A DNA stretch of 64,000 nucleotides from Nitrincola lacisaponensis (lineage in GTDB: Bacteria; Pseudomonadota; Gammaproteobacteria; Pseudomonadales; Balneatricaceae), in contig NZ_JMSZ01000016.1 in NCBI RefSeq assembly GCF_000691225.1, forward strand, positions 372,001 through 436,000, read 5' to 3'. Below the pieces are notes generated by a model that did not search any database, was not told where the DNA came from, and was given only the letters and a program-made list of their open reading frames with translations. The position numbers were made by a program, and so were the translations under genes. The number at the start of each line of letters is the position of its first letter. Position 1 is the first letter of the stretch. This document shows positions 45,287 to 54,317 of this stretch, piece by piece.

Positions 45287-46063
45287 GTGCTGTTTGATAC
45301 CCATTGCCATCTCGATTTTCCGGTATTCGATACCGGACGAGATGAGTTGATGCAGCGTGCTGCGGAAATGGGCATTGAACAAATACTGGTACCCGGTGTA
45401 GAGCTGGCGCATTTTCAGCGAGTGCTGGAACTGCAGCAGCGTTGGCCTGAACGAATACAGATTGCGTTGGGCCTTCACCCTTGTTTTATTCATCAGCATC
45501 CCGCCAATGCCGTATCCCAACTGCAAGGATGGCTGGAGAGCTGTGAGAGTCTCTGTGCGGTGGGCGAGATCGGGCTGGATGCACGACCGGGAATGGCCCC
45601 TGAGGCTGTGCAGGTGATGTTGCTTGAAGCGCAGCTTAAACTCGCCAGAGAGCGTGAACTGCCGGTCATTCTGCATGTTGTCAAAGCACATGAACGTATG
45701 CTGGGCTTGCTGCGCCGTTATGCCTTGCCTGTGGGTGGTGTGGTACATGCCTATTCAGGAAGTCTTGAACAGGCACATCAATATGGCAGGCTGGGTTTTA
45801 AGCTGGGCTTTGGTGGTGCGATAACTTATGCCAGAGCCTTGAAGCAGCAGCGACTGGTGCGCGAACTGCCGCTGGAGTGGTTGCTGTTGGAAACCGATGC
45901 ACCGGATATGCCGCTGGAAGGTTTTCAGGATCAACCCAACACACCCTTGCAGGTGTATCGGGTCGCACAGGTTATGGCCCAGCTCAGAGATGTGCCGCTG
46001 GATGAGGTGGTGTCTCTGACGGGGGAGACCGCCAGATCCTTGTTTTACAAGCGTCGGTCATAG
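45287..46063 (+). CDS. TatD-family metal-dependent hydrolase/deoxyribonuclease
   Basis: A 258-residue TIM-barrel enzyme started at GTG 45287, whose product opens with the metal-binding FDTHCHLDFP. Other ligands sit in GLHPCF, GEIGLD, LPVILHVVKAHERM, VHAYSGS and LLETDAPDMPL. Members act on DNA ends or D-aminoacyl-tRNA; the exact paralogue (TatD, YcfH or YjjV) is not settled, though YjjV-like features and the prfC neighbourhood fit. Its last 19 bases overlap the end of the convergent lipoprotein gene. Confidence 0.9.
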   Translation: MLFDTHCHLDFPVFDTGRDELMQRAAEMGIEQILVPGVELAHFQRVLELQQRWPERIQIALGLHPCFIHQHPANAVSQLQGWLESCESLCAVGEIGLDARPGMAPEAVQVMLLEAQLKLARERELPVILHVVKAHERMLGLLRRYALPVGGVVHAYSGSLEQAHQYGRLGFKLGFGGAITYARALKQQRLVRELPLEWLLLETDAPDMPLEGFQDQPNTPLQVYRVAQVMAQLRDVPLDEVVSLTGETARSLFYKRRS

Positions 46064-46449
46064 TGCGCTTTATACACATTTACGAGGCTTTCCCAGGCAG
46101 TATCCGTCCATTCATTCACAGGTAAGTGATAGTAGCGATCACTGACCTGTTCAGGGGTATAGCTGCCAGCTGGTGGATTGATCAGCATGCGGGCAAAGTT
46201 GACCGGGTAGTTAGGACCACTTACGCGCTGGCCATAGCGTGCTTCCATTGGGCGCAGGTGGTGTTGAGCAGATGAAATATGCGACAGGCCAAAGCAGTCA
46301 GTGGTTTCACCGCGGCAGAGTCGTAGATCACGTGTGTCCAGCTTGTAATACTCGCGTGCTGTCGGGTCGCGCTGGAGCAGATTGTCTGTTTTGATGCAGC
46401 CGGACAGTAATATACCCAGTAACAGAACAGAGCCGATCTTGTAAAACAT
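46045..46449 (-). CDS. Small lipoprotein of unknown function downstream of fabY
   Basis: A 134-residue protein with signal peptide and lipobox LLSGC (Cys18 when started at ATG 46449, which has AAAGGAG upstream). An upstream ATG at 46494 overlaps fabY and would put 15 charged residues before the signal. After the Cys the protein is polar, with two Cys in LRLCRGETTDCFGL that may form a disulfide. I recognise no family. It lies 41 bases after fabY on the same strand. The 3' ends of this gene and tatD overlap. Confidence 0.75.
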   Translation of the reverse strand: MFYKIGSVLLLGILLSGCIKTDNLLQRDPTAREYYKLDTRDLRLCRGETTDCFGLSHISSAQHHLRPMEARYGQRVSGPNYPVNFARMLINPPAGSYTPEQVSDRYYHLPVNEWTDTAWESLVNVYKAHYDRRL

Positions 46450-46490
46450 ACCGCTGTACTCCTTTAAAAATCGTGACTGAGCTGTGACGC

Positions 46491-48404
46491 TCACTCATTA
46501 AAATCCTGATAAGGGTTGCTGACGTCAATAGAGACCGGATTTGCATAGCCTGGCAGGTGAATGGCTTTATCATCAATACGCAGATCTTCGCCGGTGAGTA
46601 CCTGGTGATCGTAGAGATAGTCAGGACGGCTTAATCCCCGCGTGGCTTCCTGATCATAGTCGCGTGCGGTTGTCTGTACCTGCTCATTGCGCTGACGCCA
46701 TTGTTGCATGCCTGACTGCCCATAGCGTTTGCCGAGCAGCGCTTCGGTAGCCTTGGGTGACAGCAATACTGCGCTGGCATTATTGCCACCAAAGCCCTTG
46801 GCATTGATGAGTACGCTGTCCATCTGCTCAGCAGCGCCGACCAGATGTTCGAGTGGCAGGTTCAGGTGTGATTGATGTACATCATCAGCAATTTCGGGTG
46901 TGGTGATCAGTCCGGGAATCACCCCGTATTGCCAGGCACCCAGTGATGACATGATCTGATCACCACCAGCACAGCCCTGTGAGTGGCCAATATAGGCTTT
47001 GACTGCAGAGACGGTCCAGCGGTCAATGCCAAAGGCTTTGGCAGTTTCATTAATCACATGAGACTCGGTGACCCGGTTTTGCGGAGTGCTGGTGCCATGT
47101 GCCTGAACATAGCTGCGCTGGCGCAACGCGGTTTCACCCAGCAGACTGCGTACCAGTGATGCAGCTTTGCCCAGGGTCATATAGTTGCCGATGCCGGGAG
47201 CCGAAATCGACTTTTTATGGCCATCGGCATGTACAAAAACATCGCCGACGGCCCCCAGTATCTGAGCACCGGTTTCGATGGCCAGGTCATCACTCATCAA
47301 GACCAGGTACTGGCTTGATTCGCCAATGGTAAAGCCGCAGTTATTGCCAAACGGGCGGCAAGCCCGGCGATAGTCATCATCTTGCAGGGATGAAAGATTA
47401 TCCAGTGCCATGAGATATTTGTCTTCAGCCAGCGCGCCCATGGCGCGGAAGCCTTCAATAATTTCGGGTGTTACCGGCGCATCGCTGCCGCCGACCATCA
47501 CCAGCTTTCTGCGACCGGAACGTATCTCTTCAACGCCGCTGCGCAGGTTGTACAGGAAGGTTGCACAGGCACCCAGTGCACCTCCGGTCAGGCCCACATT
47601 TCCCAGCAGGTAGGCGTTGATAAAATCAGCGGGCATCTGTGCATAACCCAGCGGCATCTGTTTGGAGGTGGTGCGTTTCCCCAGTGCCGGGAACTTGGTC
47701 AGACCACCAAAACCGTTGTCATCCAGCTGTCCTATGGAGTTGCTGGCAAATACGGCTATCTGATCGGGCGACAGCTGGGCAGCCAGTTGCTTGAAGTTGA
47801 TACCGACAGAGCGTATGGCATCTGAAGCAGCATAGACGCTCATTTGCAGGCCGCGGGGGTGGTTACGTGACTGATACAGGGAGCCAGGATCAAATCCTGT
47901 CGGCAACATGCCCGCACTTTGTACGGCAGCTTCACGGTAATCAGGGAATATAACATCACAGCCCCCCAGTACCTGTATTTCTGATTCGCCGCCTGTCAGT
48001 GGCGTAATCTGCCAGTTCGCCGGTGGATTCTGTGGCAGGTGACGGTTGCGCAGACGGAAGGTGACCGGTCCTTGCTCAGCCTGCAGCGTAGCGGGCTTGT
48101 TCAGCATAACCGCTGACACGTCGAACCAGTCAGGGTGGATACGGCGAATCAAGGTGTCAGCACGCAGCTCTGCATCCAGCGCTTGTGCCAGACTGGTGCT
48201 ATCCATGACACGGCCATCACGCGTGGTGTATTGGCCATCAGTAAAACGGGCGCGCTGCATCAGGGTCGCCAGTGCTGTCAGGGTTTCAATCCGGCTCTGG
48301 CTGTCCAACTGATCCAGAATCAGACGGCGATAGCCATGGTGAAAAGATGATCGTCCGGCTGGGCTGATGCCGCCGAAACCCACAATGACAGGAAGCTGTG
48401 ACAA
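46491..48404 (-). CDS. fabY: Beta-ketoacyl-ACP synthase, FabY (KAS IV-like) type
   Basis: A 637-residue condensing enzyme, much longer than FabB/FabF/FabH and matching the length of Pseudomonas aeruginosa FabY. Active-site residues are Cys280 (GGALGACATFLYNL), His436 (YVQAHGTSTPQNRVTES) and His474 (VKAYIGHSQGCAGG). FabY starts fatty-acid synthesis by condensing acetyl-CoA with malonyl-ACP, replacing FabH. The start codon is TTG, supported by AAGGAG about nine bases upstream. The small lipoprotein gene follows. Confidence 0.9.
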   Translation of the reverse strand: MSQLPVIVGFGGISPAGRSSFHHGYRRLILDQLDSQSRIETLTALATLMQRARFTDGQYTTRDGRVMDSTSLAQALDAELRADTLIRRIHPDWFDVSAVMLNKPATLQAEQGPVTFRLRNRHLPQNPPANWQITPLTGGESEIQVLGGCDVIFPDYREAAVQSAGMLPTGFDPGSLYQSRNHPRGLQMSVYAASDAIRSVGINFKQLAAQLSPDQIAVFASNSIGQLDDNGFGGLTKFPALGKRTTSKQMPLGYAQMPADFINAYLLGNVGLTGGALGACATFLYNLRSGVEEIRSGRRKLVMVGGSDAPVTPEIIEGFRAMGALAEDKYLMALDNLSSLQDDDYRRACRPFGNNCGFTIGESSQYLVLMSDDLAIETGAQILGAVGDVFVHADGHKKSISAPGIGNYMTLGKAASLVRSLLGETALRQRSYVQAHGTSTPQNRVTESHVINETAKAFGIDRWTVSAVKAYIGHSQGCAGGDQIMSSLGAWQYGVIPGLITTPEIADDVHQSHLNLPLEHLVGAAEQMDSVLINAKGFGGNNASAVLLSPKATEALLGKRYGQSGMQQWRQRNEQVQTTARDYDQEATRGLSRPDYLYDHQVLTGEDLRIDDKAIHLPGYANPVSIDVSNPYQDFNE

Positions 48405-48545
48405 GAGGGTGGCTCCTTGAAGCTGAAAGGCTGAATAGACGCTGCGATCTCCCTATTTTAGCGGTTAGGCTCTGGCTGTACCAGCTCTGATCCACGTTTG
48501 CCTGGTATTGATGTGATAGTTGGCTATTCTTCATATAAGGTTCAG

Positions 48546-48573
48546 TTTCGATCACGTATAACCCCTCTATAAT
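48546..48573 (+). promoter_or_regulatory. Sigma-70-type promoter of the OmpA-like lipoprotein gene
   Basis: A perfect TATAAT (48568-48573) lies 39 bases before the start codon, with a weak -35 (TTTCGA at 48546-48551, spacer 16). No competing element is visible. Confidence 0.5.
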
Positions 48574-48611
48574 AGTGAACAATTTGATCCTGCAGATGGG
48601 AGAACAAAGCG

Positions 48612-49259
48612 ATGAAAGCTAAATGGGTGTTGGCGTCAGCGTCGGCTTCAATGATTTTTCTGGCGGGTTGCACGGCAAATCCCTATCAGCCTTCCAATAC
48701 CGTAAAAGGTACAGCGGGTGGTGCTGTGGGCGGTGCTGCGCTGGGAGCCGCGGTAGCCGGCTCGGGAAAGCGTAATGAAGGCGCACTGGTTGGTGCGCTG
48801 CTGGGTGCAGCTGTGGGTGGTGGTATCGGCTATTACATGGATCAGCAGGAAGCACATTTGCGCCAGCAGTTACAGGGTACGGGTGTGGATGTGAACCGGG
48901 TCGGTGATGAAATACAGCTGGTGATGCCCGGGAGTATTACCTTTGCGACCAATGAGGACCGGATCGAACCTGCGTTTCATGACACTTTGAACCATGTAGC
49001 GAATGTGCTGCGTCAGTATGATCAAACATTGATTGATGTTGAAGGTCATACGGATAGCACCGGCAGTCTGCAGTATAACCAGCAACTGTCTGAACGGCGC
49101 GCCCAGAGTGTTGCGCAGTATCTGATCAATTCAGGCGTGTCTCCGATGCGTGTCAGTACGCGCGGATATGGCCCATCAATGCCGGTAGCCGGAAATGATA
49201 CAACACACGGTCGCTCCCTGAATCGACGTGTTGAGATCAAGATTCGCGGTCAGGAATAA
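48612..49259 (+). CDS. OmpA-family lipoprotein (YiaD-like)
   Basis: A 215-residue outer-membrane lipoprotein. The signal ends in FLAGC (Cys19). A glycine-zipper region follows (GGAVGGAALGAAVAG, LVGALLGAAVGGGIGYYM), then from about residue 100 a peptidoglycan-binding OmpA domain with ITFATNEDRIEPAFHDTLNHV, VEGHTDSTGSLQYN and LSERRAQSVAQYL. Such proteins tie the outer membrane to the cell wall. It is convergent with the flgP-flgT operon, leaving nine bases between the stops. Confidence 0.93.
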   Translation: MKAKWVLASASASMIFLAGCTANPYQPSNTVKGTAGGAVGGAALGAAVAGSGKRNEGALVGALLGAAVGGGIGYYMDQQEAHLRQQLQGTGVDVNRVGDEIQLVMPGSITFATNEDRIEPAFHDTLNHVANVLRQYDQTLIDVEGHTDSTGSLQYNQQLSERRAQSVAQYLINSGVSPMRVSTRGYGPSMPVAGNDTTHGRSLNRRVEIKIRGQE

Positions 49260-49268
49260 GGCTGGACT

Positions 49269-50510
49269 TTACTGACTGCGCACCAGGTCGTCACGTTGAA
49301 TGTTGACGTGACTGGCCTGGCTGTTGAGTGTGCCACTGGCAAAGGTGGGCTCTACCCGATCGAGTGTCAGAGTTGTACCTGTGCCGACAAATTCCGAGAA
49401 GGCTTCATTACGGCTGTCATAATGCACCTGGCGTCGGTATACGGACAGTCGATCTCCCGGGTTCAGTCCACTGAGCGATCCGGCATTGATCCACAAGCGA
49501 TTCTGCTCAGCACGTGTAATGCGTGCACTGAATGGCTCACAGCGTAAACGGTCATTCAGGTCTGCAACCACCTGACGCATTTCCCGCCGCACCTTGTCAC
49601 CATAGTCCTGCAGCCAGAACGCATCTGTTGCAAAGCCGGTTCGTTGTTGTCCTGCATTCCAGATGCCGCCGGTCATATAGCGCTTTTGCCAGATCAGCCC
49701 GCCGCTGAGAGCATCATGCAGGTATACGTCCAGAATGAATGCGCGCATGTTGCGCTCATGATTGGCATCGAGGCGGTGGTAGAGATCGGTCAAAATATGC
49801 GGTTCGCGTCCGCCCTGTGGATTGCGCTGACTGATATCGCGAATGACACCCGAGACAATGTACTGCATATTGGTTTGTTCAGTGTGACGCTGCAGGTTGG
49901 TCAGGGTGCCGTCATCCAGCATCTGTGTCGGTGCGTTATCCAGATTGCTGTGCAGCCGCAAGTGGGTCGCTGTGTGGCTGTCAAAGCCTGGGCGCTGTTT
50001 GAGTTCTCTGGCAAGCAGTTCAGGAAGGCGGACAGGCATGTCGTGCAGGCCTCCCGCATTGGCTTGAGACGGTTGTACCAAAGGAAAGGCGGTGAAGCCT
50101 ACGTTACGCAGATAAGCCACTTCCGGCAGGCTGCCAGGGCAACCCTGAGCGGCGTTGAGTTGTGCGCGAATTCTGACAGTCAGTTCATTTCCTTGCAGGC
50201 GTTCTTCAATAATATGGAGATCGCTCAGCAGAGCGCTGCTGGAAATACGGGTGTTGTCAGCAACGATTACGCCATTGCGAACCTCTGTGGTGGAGCTGAT
50301 AAATGCAGCGGCACGTTGGGTGGCGGCTTCAGATGCTTGCTGGACAGCGGTGCGTCGAGCGGTGATCAGGTCGCCATGAATGACCGTGGCACTGCCTTCC
50401 GCCTCAATGACGGAGGGTAAGGGGGTGGCCTGAACTGAGATACTCAACAGGCTGAAAATCAGCCAGGAAAAAATCAACAGAGTCCGCTGTGACACCTTAT
50501 TCGACCCGAT
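49269..50510 (-). CDS. flgT: Flagellar H-ring protein FlgT
   Basis: A 413-residue periplasmic protein if started at ATG 50510, which overlaps the upstream gene by 14 bases; GTG 50492 is an alternative and both precede the same signal peptide (ending SVQA). The N-terminal part begins VIEAEGSATVIHGDLITARRTAVQQASEAA, seen here in two conserved pieces; the C-terminal part carries the FlgT_C-like segment QNRLWINAGSLSGLNPGDRLSVYR. In Vibrio FlgT forms the H ring around the basal body and supports stator assembly. It is the third gene of a sigma-28-driven operon with flgP. Confidence 0.9.
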   Translation of the reverse strand: MGSNKVSQRTLLIFSWLIFSLLSISVQATPLPSVIEAEGSATVIHGDLITARRTAVQQASEAATQRAAAFISSTTEVRNGVIVADNTRISSSALLSDLHIIEERLQGNELTVRIRAQLNAAQGCPGSLPEVAYLRNVGFTAFPLVQPSQANAGGLHDMPVRLPELLARELKQRPGFDSHTATHLRLHSNLDNAPTQMLDDGTLTNLQRHTEQTNMQYIVSGVIRDISQRNPQGGREPHILTDLYHRLDANHERNMRAFILDVYLHDALSGGLIWQKRYMTGGIWNAGQQRTGFATDAFWLQDYGDKVRREMRQVVADLNDRLRCEPFSARITRAEQNRLWINAGSLSGLNPGDRLSVYRRQVHYDSRNEAFSEFVGTGTTLTLDRVEPTFASGTLNSQASHVNIQRDDLVRSQ

Positions 50511-50997
50511 CATTAACAGCTGGTACGCGATCAGCGCGCAGAATCTGTACATAGCTATGGTGATTGAATGTCTGGAGTACGACGAGCGCACCTCCCGCCT
50601 CTCTGCGCTGGCCGGGAAGTGTCTTGTAAAAGTGTAACAGGTGTCCTGGAAGCAGGCGATCCTGCTTGCCCAGATTTATCACGGCAAACAGGCTTTCAGG
50701 TTCATTCCAGAAAATTTGTTGTATCTGACCCTGAGTGCCTGCTGGTGGGTAATCAAAGACAAAGGCATCAGGCAGGAACTCCAGACTGGAACCCTGTTGT
50801 TGCTTGAGAAAGCGCTGGTAGTGCCCCGCACGAATCTGATCGCGGGCGAGGCTTGCCAGGTTGCTGTCAATCCGGACTGTAGCGGTCTGGTGTGCCCAGG
50901 CCTGTGGTGTCAGGAGTAATGACAGCAACAGGGTGGCTATCCAGCCGGTCGTCAAGGCTTTGCACACAGGGTTGTACCAGGTTCCGAAGTTAAGCAC
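50497..50997 (-). CDS. Secreted protein between flgP and flgT, unknown, with a FlgT_C-like C-terminal region
   Basis: The 166 residues begin with a GTG two bases... after the flgP stop and a signal peptide ending PQAWA (about residue 35). The mature part has a helical segment (SLARDQIRAGHYQRFLKQQ) and a C-terminal beta-rich region: FAVINLGKQDRLLPGHLLHFYK, ALVVLQTFNHHSYVQILRAD, VNDRVE. That order of motifs (I/V-N-x-G-x-x-D, G-x-x-L-x-x-Y, then V-x-x-V repeated and a final D-x-V) parallels the FlgT C-terminal domain. The operon position suggests a periplasmic partner of the H or basal ring. I know no gene name for it. Confidence 0.75.
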   Translation of the reverse strand: MLNFGTWYNPVCKALTTGWIATLLLSLLLTPQAWAHQTATVRIDSNLASLARDQIRAGHYQRFLKQQQGSSLEFLPDAFVFDYPPAGTQGQIQQIFWNEPESLFAVINLGKQDRLLPGHLLHFYKTLPGQRREAGGALVVLQTFNHHSYVQILRADRVPAVNDRVE

Positions 50998-50999
50998 TG

Positions 51000-51497
51000 T
51001 CAGAAAGTATAGCCGGGATCACGGACAGCTCCGCCTGGTACCAGCCCTGCTCCACGACGAACCGGATTGGTGTTTTCTTTTTCCAGCATACGGATTAGTT
51101 GGCTACGGCTGACCTGCATCGACATCTGGGTGACGGCTACACCATCATCCAGAATTTCCTGATGGGTGATCGCTGCGCCCTGTATATAGGTATTCAGCTG
51201 TGTCCGCAGACGATCATTGCCAGCCATGTAGTCATTCAGGTCGCTGTCTCCGGTGATATAGATACCGGCAACCTGTTCGGCAACCTTGCGATAGGCATCT
51301 ATCTCCGATGCGCGCATGGTCATCAGTCGACGTTGAGCGGCATTGGCAAAGGTGTTTTTCGGAGCACCATAGCCGGTGACCTTGACGATAATAATGTCAC
51401 TGTCATCGCGGAAAGCATCCGTGCGCGTATGATGTTGAGTAGTACAGCCACTGATGATAACCAGTAGGGCGAGCAGGGGTAGATAGAGTTTCTTCAT
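51000..51497 (-). CDS. flgP: Flagellar outer-membrane lipoprotein FlgP
   Basis: A 165-residue lipoprotein, with signal peptide and IISGC lipobox (Cys18). The body matches the LPP20/FlgP family: VTGYGAPKNTFANAAQRRLMTMRASEIDAYRKVAEQV (in parts) and ITGDSDLNDYMAGNDRLRTQLNTYIQGA. FlgP forms basal discs or outer-membrane rings at the flagellar base in Vibrio and Campylobacter and supports motility. It is the first gene after the sigma-28 promoter at 51555, with the unknown secreted gene and flgT downstream. Confidence 0.92.
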   Translation of the reverse strand: MKKLYLPLLALLVIISGCTTQHHTRTDAFRDDSDIIIVKVTGYGAPKNTFANAAQRRLMTMRASEIDAYRKVAEQVAGIYITGDSDLNDYMAGNDRLRTQLNTYIQGAAITHQEILDDGVAVTQMSMQVSRSQLIRMLEKENTNPVRRGAGLVPGGAVRDPGYTF

Positions 51498-51554
51498 AAT
51501 CTGGGTCTCTTGTTACGCTGCACGGAATACTAACACTGAATATACTAGTTACCT

Positions 51555-51581
51555 ATATCGGGTGCTGCCAGAAAAACTTTA
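51555..51581 (-). promoter_or_regulatory. Sigma-28 promoter of flgP-X-flgT
   Basis: On the minus strand TAAAGTTT-N11-CCCGATAT has a perfect -35 box, the exact spacer and one base off in the -10. It lies 58 bases upstream of flgP and puts the outer ring proteins into the late flagellar class. Confidence 0.88.
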
Positions 51582-51612
51582 AAACTTCAGTATAAACCAC
51601 TGTTTTTAGCAA

Positions 51613-54315
51613 TCAGTTACTGTGCTGGATATGTTCATCCAGCTTTTGGCAGATGGCTTGCTGTAACTGTTGGCAAAGTTCCGGGTCACTGATCGGGTTG
51701 CCCTCGGCATCGGTAATAAAGAAAAAGTCCTCTACGCGCTCGCCAATGTTGGATATTTTGGCTTTGCGTACCGAAATATCAAACTCAACGAAGATGCGTC
51801 CCAGGCGTGCCAGCAGTCCTGGTCGGTCCGAGGTGATCACTTCCAGCACTGTTTGTTGACTGCTGGGGTCGTTGCTCAGATTGACGCTGGTCGGGATGGT
51901 GAACAGCTTGAGGATGCGAGGCACGCGTCGCTGAATGATTTCCGGAAAGTCATCCGGATCATCCAGCTCTTCAGTCAGGTGTTGCTGTATACGGTTCAGA
52001 TAGCCCGGATCGTCGGACAGAGGCTGATTGTCTTCTGTCAAAACAGTATAGGTGTTCAGCGTACGCCCATTGTCGGTCGGAATGATGCGTGCATCGACGA
52101 CGTTCAGGTGCAGTTGATCCAGTGCTGCTACGGTCGCCGGGAACAGGTAAGGCAGATCATCGGCGTAGATGAAAATCTCGGTGGCCCCTTCGTACAGGCG
52201 ATAAGAGGTTTTATGTACCTGTATCAACGGCAGGGGACGATCTGCATGCTCCAGAATAATCTGCGTGTGCCAGGCGATATTGGCTGAGTCTTCGCGCATG
52301 AAATACTCATCCCCGAGCAGGGCCCAGAAACGACGTACTTCAGTTTCGCTTTTGTTCATGCGTTGCAGCAGTTGCAGCGCTTCCAGTTGGAGCTGCTCGA
52401 TACGGTCTTCCTTGTTCATCGGGTTTTCCAGTCCCCGGCGCAGCGCGCGCTTGGTTTCCGTATAGAGTTGGCGCAACAGGGTGCCGCGCCAGCTGTTCCA
52501 GAGTGTGTGGTTGGTGGCGTTGATATCAGCCACGGTCAGCACATAGAGATAGTTGAGGTGGACAATGTCGCGGACCTCCAGTGCAAACTTGTGGATCACT
52601 TCAGGGTCGGAGATATCGCGGCGCTGTGCTGTCATGGACATCAGTAGATGACGGCGTACCAGCCAGGCAACCAGTTGCGTGTCCCATTTGCCGATATGAT
52701 GACGGCGACAAAAGCCGATAACATCATCGGCGCCCAGCTCTGAGTGGTCGCCACCGCGTCCTTTGGCGATATCATGGTAGAGTCCTGCAATATAGAGCAG
52801 TTCGATCTTGGGTAGCTGGTTGATGATGCGGTGAGCCAGCGGAAAGTGTTGTTGCATGTTTTCATGCCGGAACTGGCGCATCATCTGAATCACTTTGAGC
52901 GTGTGTGCATCAACTGTGTAGATGTGAAACAGGTCATGCTGCATCTGGCCAACAATTTTGCCGAATTCAGGCAGGTAGCGCCCCAGGATGCCGTAGCGAT
53001 TCATACGTTTCAGTTGGGTTGAAACGCCCTCTTCTGAGCGCAGTAACTCCATGAACAGAGAGGTGTTGCGCAGATCCTGACGAAACTCGCGATCAATCAG
53101 ATGGCGGTGTTCACGAATCAGTCGGATGGTGGATGCGCGCACACCTTTGATCTGCGGGTTCTGAGCCAGCAGAACAAACAGCTCCATCATGGCAAAAGGG
53201 TGGTGCTCAAACACCTTGTCATACACTACTTCGAGATAGTCATTGCGTATCTGGAAGCGATTGTTGAGTGGCTCAATCTGATGGGGATCATCACCGCGCA
53301 GAATGACTTCGTCAAAGTATTGCAGCAGCATGTCGTTGAACTCCGACATTGCCTTGGCAACACGGTAGTAGTTGCTCATGAACTGCTCTACAGCCAGGGC
53401 ACCCTCCTGGTCTTCATAGCCAAAAAACGCGGCCAGACTGCGTTGGTGGTCAAACAGCAGGCGGTCTTCGCGACGCTTGCAGAGCATGTGCAGGGCGTAG
53501 CGAACTGTCCAGAGATAGAGCTCACCCTTGTTCAGTGACTCCAGTTCGCTGTCAGTGACAAAGCCGTGGCTGACCAGATCGCGCAGATAGGTGGCACCAA
53601 AATGGCGTTTCGCTACCCAGCCAATGGTTTGCAGGTCCCTGAGGCCGCCGGGAGAGTTTTTCAGGTTGGGCTCAAGATTATATTCAGTGTTATTGGTGCG
53701 CTGGTGACGTTCTGACTGTTCCTGAAGTTTTGCTTTGAAAAACTCCTGATCAGACCAGGCCTCTTCTGATGTAACCTGGGCATACATGCGCTGCTGTAGT
53801 GCAGGATTGCCGCTGATGGTGCGTGATTCAATCAGGTTGGTCGCAATGGTGATATCGTTGCGTGATTCTTCGTAGCATTCGCGGATAGTGCGAACACTGG
53901 AGCCGATGTCGAGCTTGAGGTCCCAGAGTAACGTCAGAAATGCGCTGATGCTGTCAGAAAAGCTGCTCGCGTCAATTTCATCGGTCAGCAGCAGGATATC
54001 AATATCTGAAAAGGGGTGAAGTTCGCCCCGTCCATAACCGCCGACGGCAATCAGTGCAATATGTGAGTCGTCGGGCCAGGAAAACAGGTTCCAGGCCAGT
54101 GTCAGTACCTGATCCAGTACCCAGGCGCGACCATAGATCAGCTTGCGGATGTCGCCGCCCTGGCGGAAGTCGCTGTCCATCAGCGACTCGGCATTGCGAA
54201 GCGCCTGGCGCAGCAGTATCAGGGGCTTTTCATTGCCCTGTTGGATGGCCTGGCGCAGTGTGTCGAGATCCAGGTATTCAGGAACCGGCTGGGTATAGAC
54301 AGGAGACTGGCTCAT
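51613..54315 (-). CDS. glnD: Bifunctional PII uridylyltransferase/uridylyl-removing enzyme GlnD
   Basis: A 900-residue nitrogen sensor. The nucleotidyltransferase domain has VGGYGRGELHPFSDIDILLL (D104, D106), the HD hydrolase domain YIAGLYHDIAKGRGGDHSELG, and the C-terminus two ACT domains (LPLIQVHKTSYRL and TVLEVITSDRPGLLARLGRIF). GlnD uridylylates PII (GlnB) under nitrogen limitation and removes UMP when glutamine is high. It starts two bases after the map stop codon on the same strand. Confidence 0.97.
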   Translation of the reverse strand: MSQSPVYTQPVPEYLDLDTLRQAIQQGNEKPLILLRQALRNAESLMDSDFRQGGDIRKLIYGRAWVLDQVLTLAWNLFSWPDDSHIALIAVGGYGRGELHPFSDIDILLLTDEIDASSFSDSISAFLTLLWDLKLDIGSSVRTIRECYEESRNDITIATNLIESRTISGNPALQQRMYAQVTSEEAWSDQEFFKAKLQEQSERHQRTNNTEYNLEPNLKNSPGGLRDLQTIGWVAKRHFGATYLRDLVSHGFVTDSELESLNKGELYLWTVRYALHMLCKRREDRLLFDHQRSLAAFFGYEDQEGALAVEQFMSNYYRVAKAMSEFNDMLLQYFDEVILRGDDPHQIEPLNNRFQIRNDYLEVVYDKVFEHHPFAMMELFVLLAQNPQIKGVRASTIRLIREHRHLIDREFRQDLRNTSLFMELLRSEEGVSTQLKRMNRYGILGRYLPEFGKIVGQMQHDLFHIYTVDAHTLKVIQMMRQFRHENMQQHFPLAHRIINQLPKIELLYIAGLYHDIAKGRGGDHSELGADDVIGFCRRHHIGKWDTQLVAWLVRRHLLMSMTAQRRDISDPEVIHKFALEVRDIVHLNYLYVLTVADINATNHTLWNSWRGTLLRQLYTETKRALRRGLENPMNKEDRIEQLQLEALQLLQRMNKSETEVRRFWALLGDEYFMREDSANIAWHTQIILEHADRPLPLIQVHKTSYRLYEGATEIFIYADDLPYLFPATVAALDQLHLNVVDARIIPTDNGRTLNTYTVLTEDNQPLSDDPGYLNRIQQHLTEELDDPDDFPEIIQRRVPRILKLFTIPTSVNLSNDPSSQQTVLEVITSDRPGLLARLGRIFVEFDISVRKAKISNIGERVEDFFFITDAEGNPISDPELCQQLQQAICQKLDEHIQHSN

Positions 54316-54317
54316 CG

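Noticed and set aside
49644-50420. Open frame of 258 codons opposite flgT
   Set aside because: flgT has a signal peptide, family motifs and an operon; the opposite frame has none.
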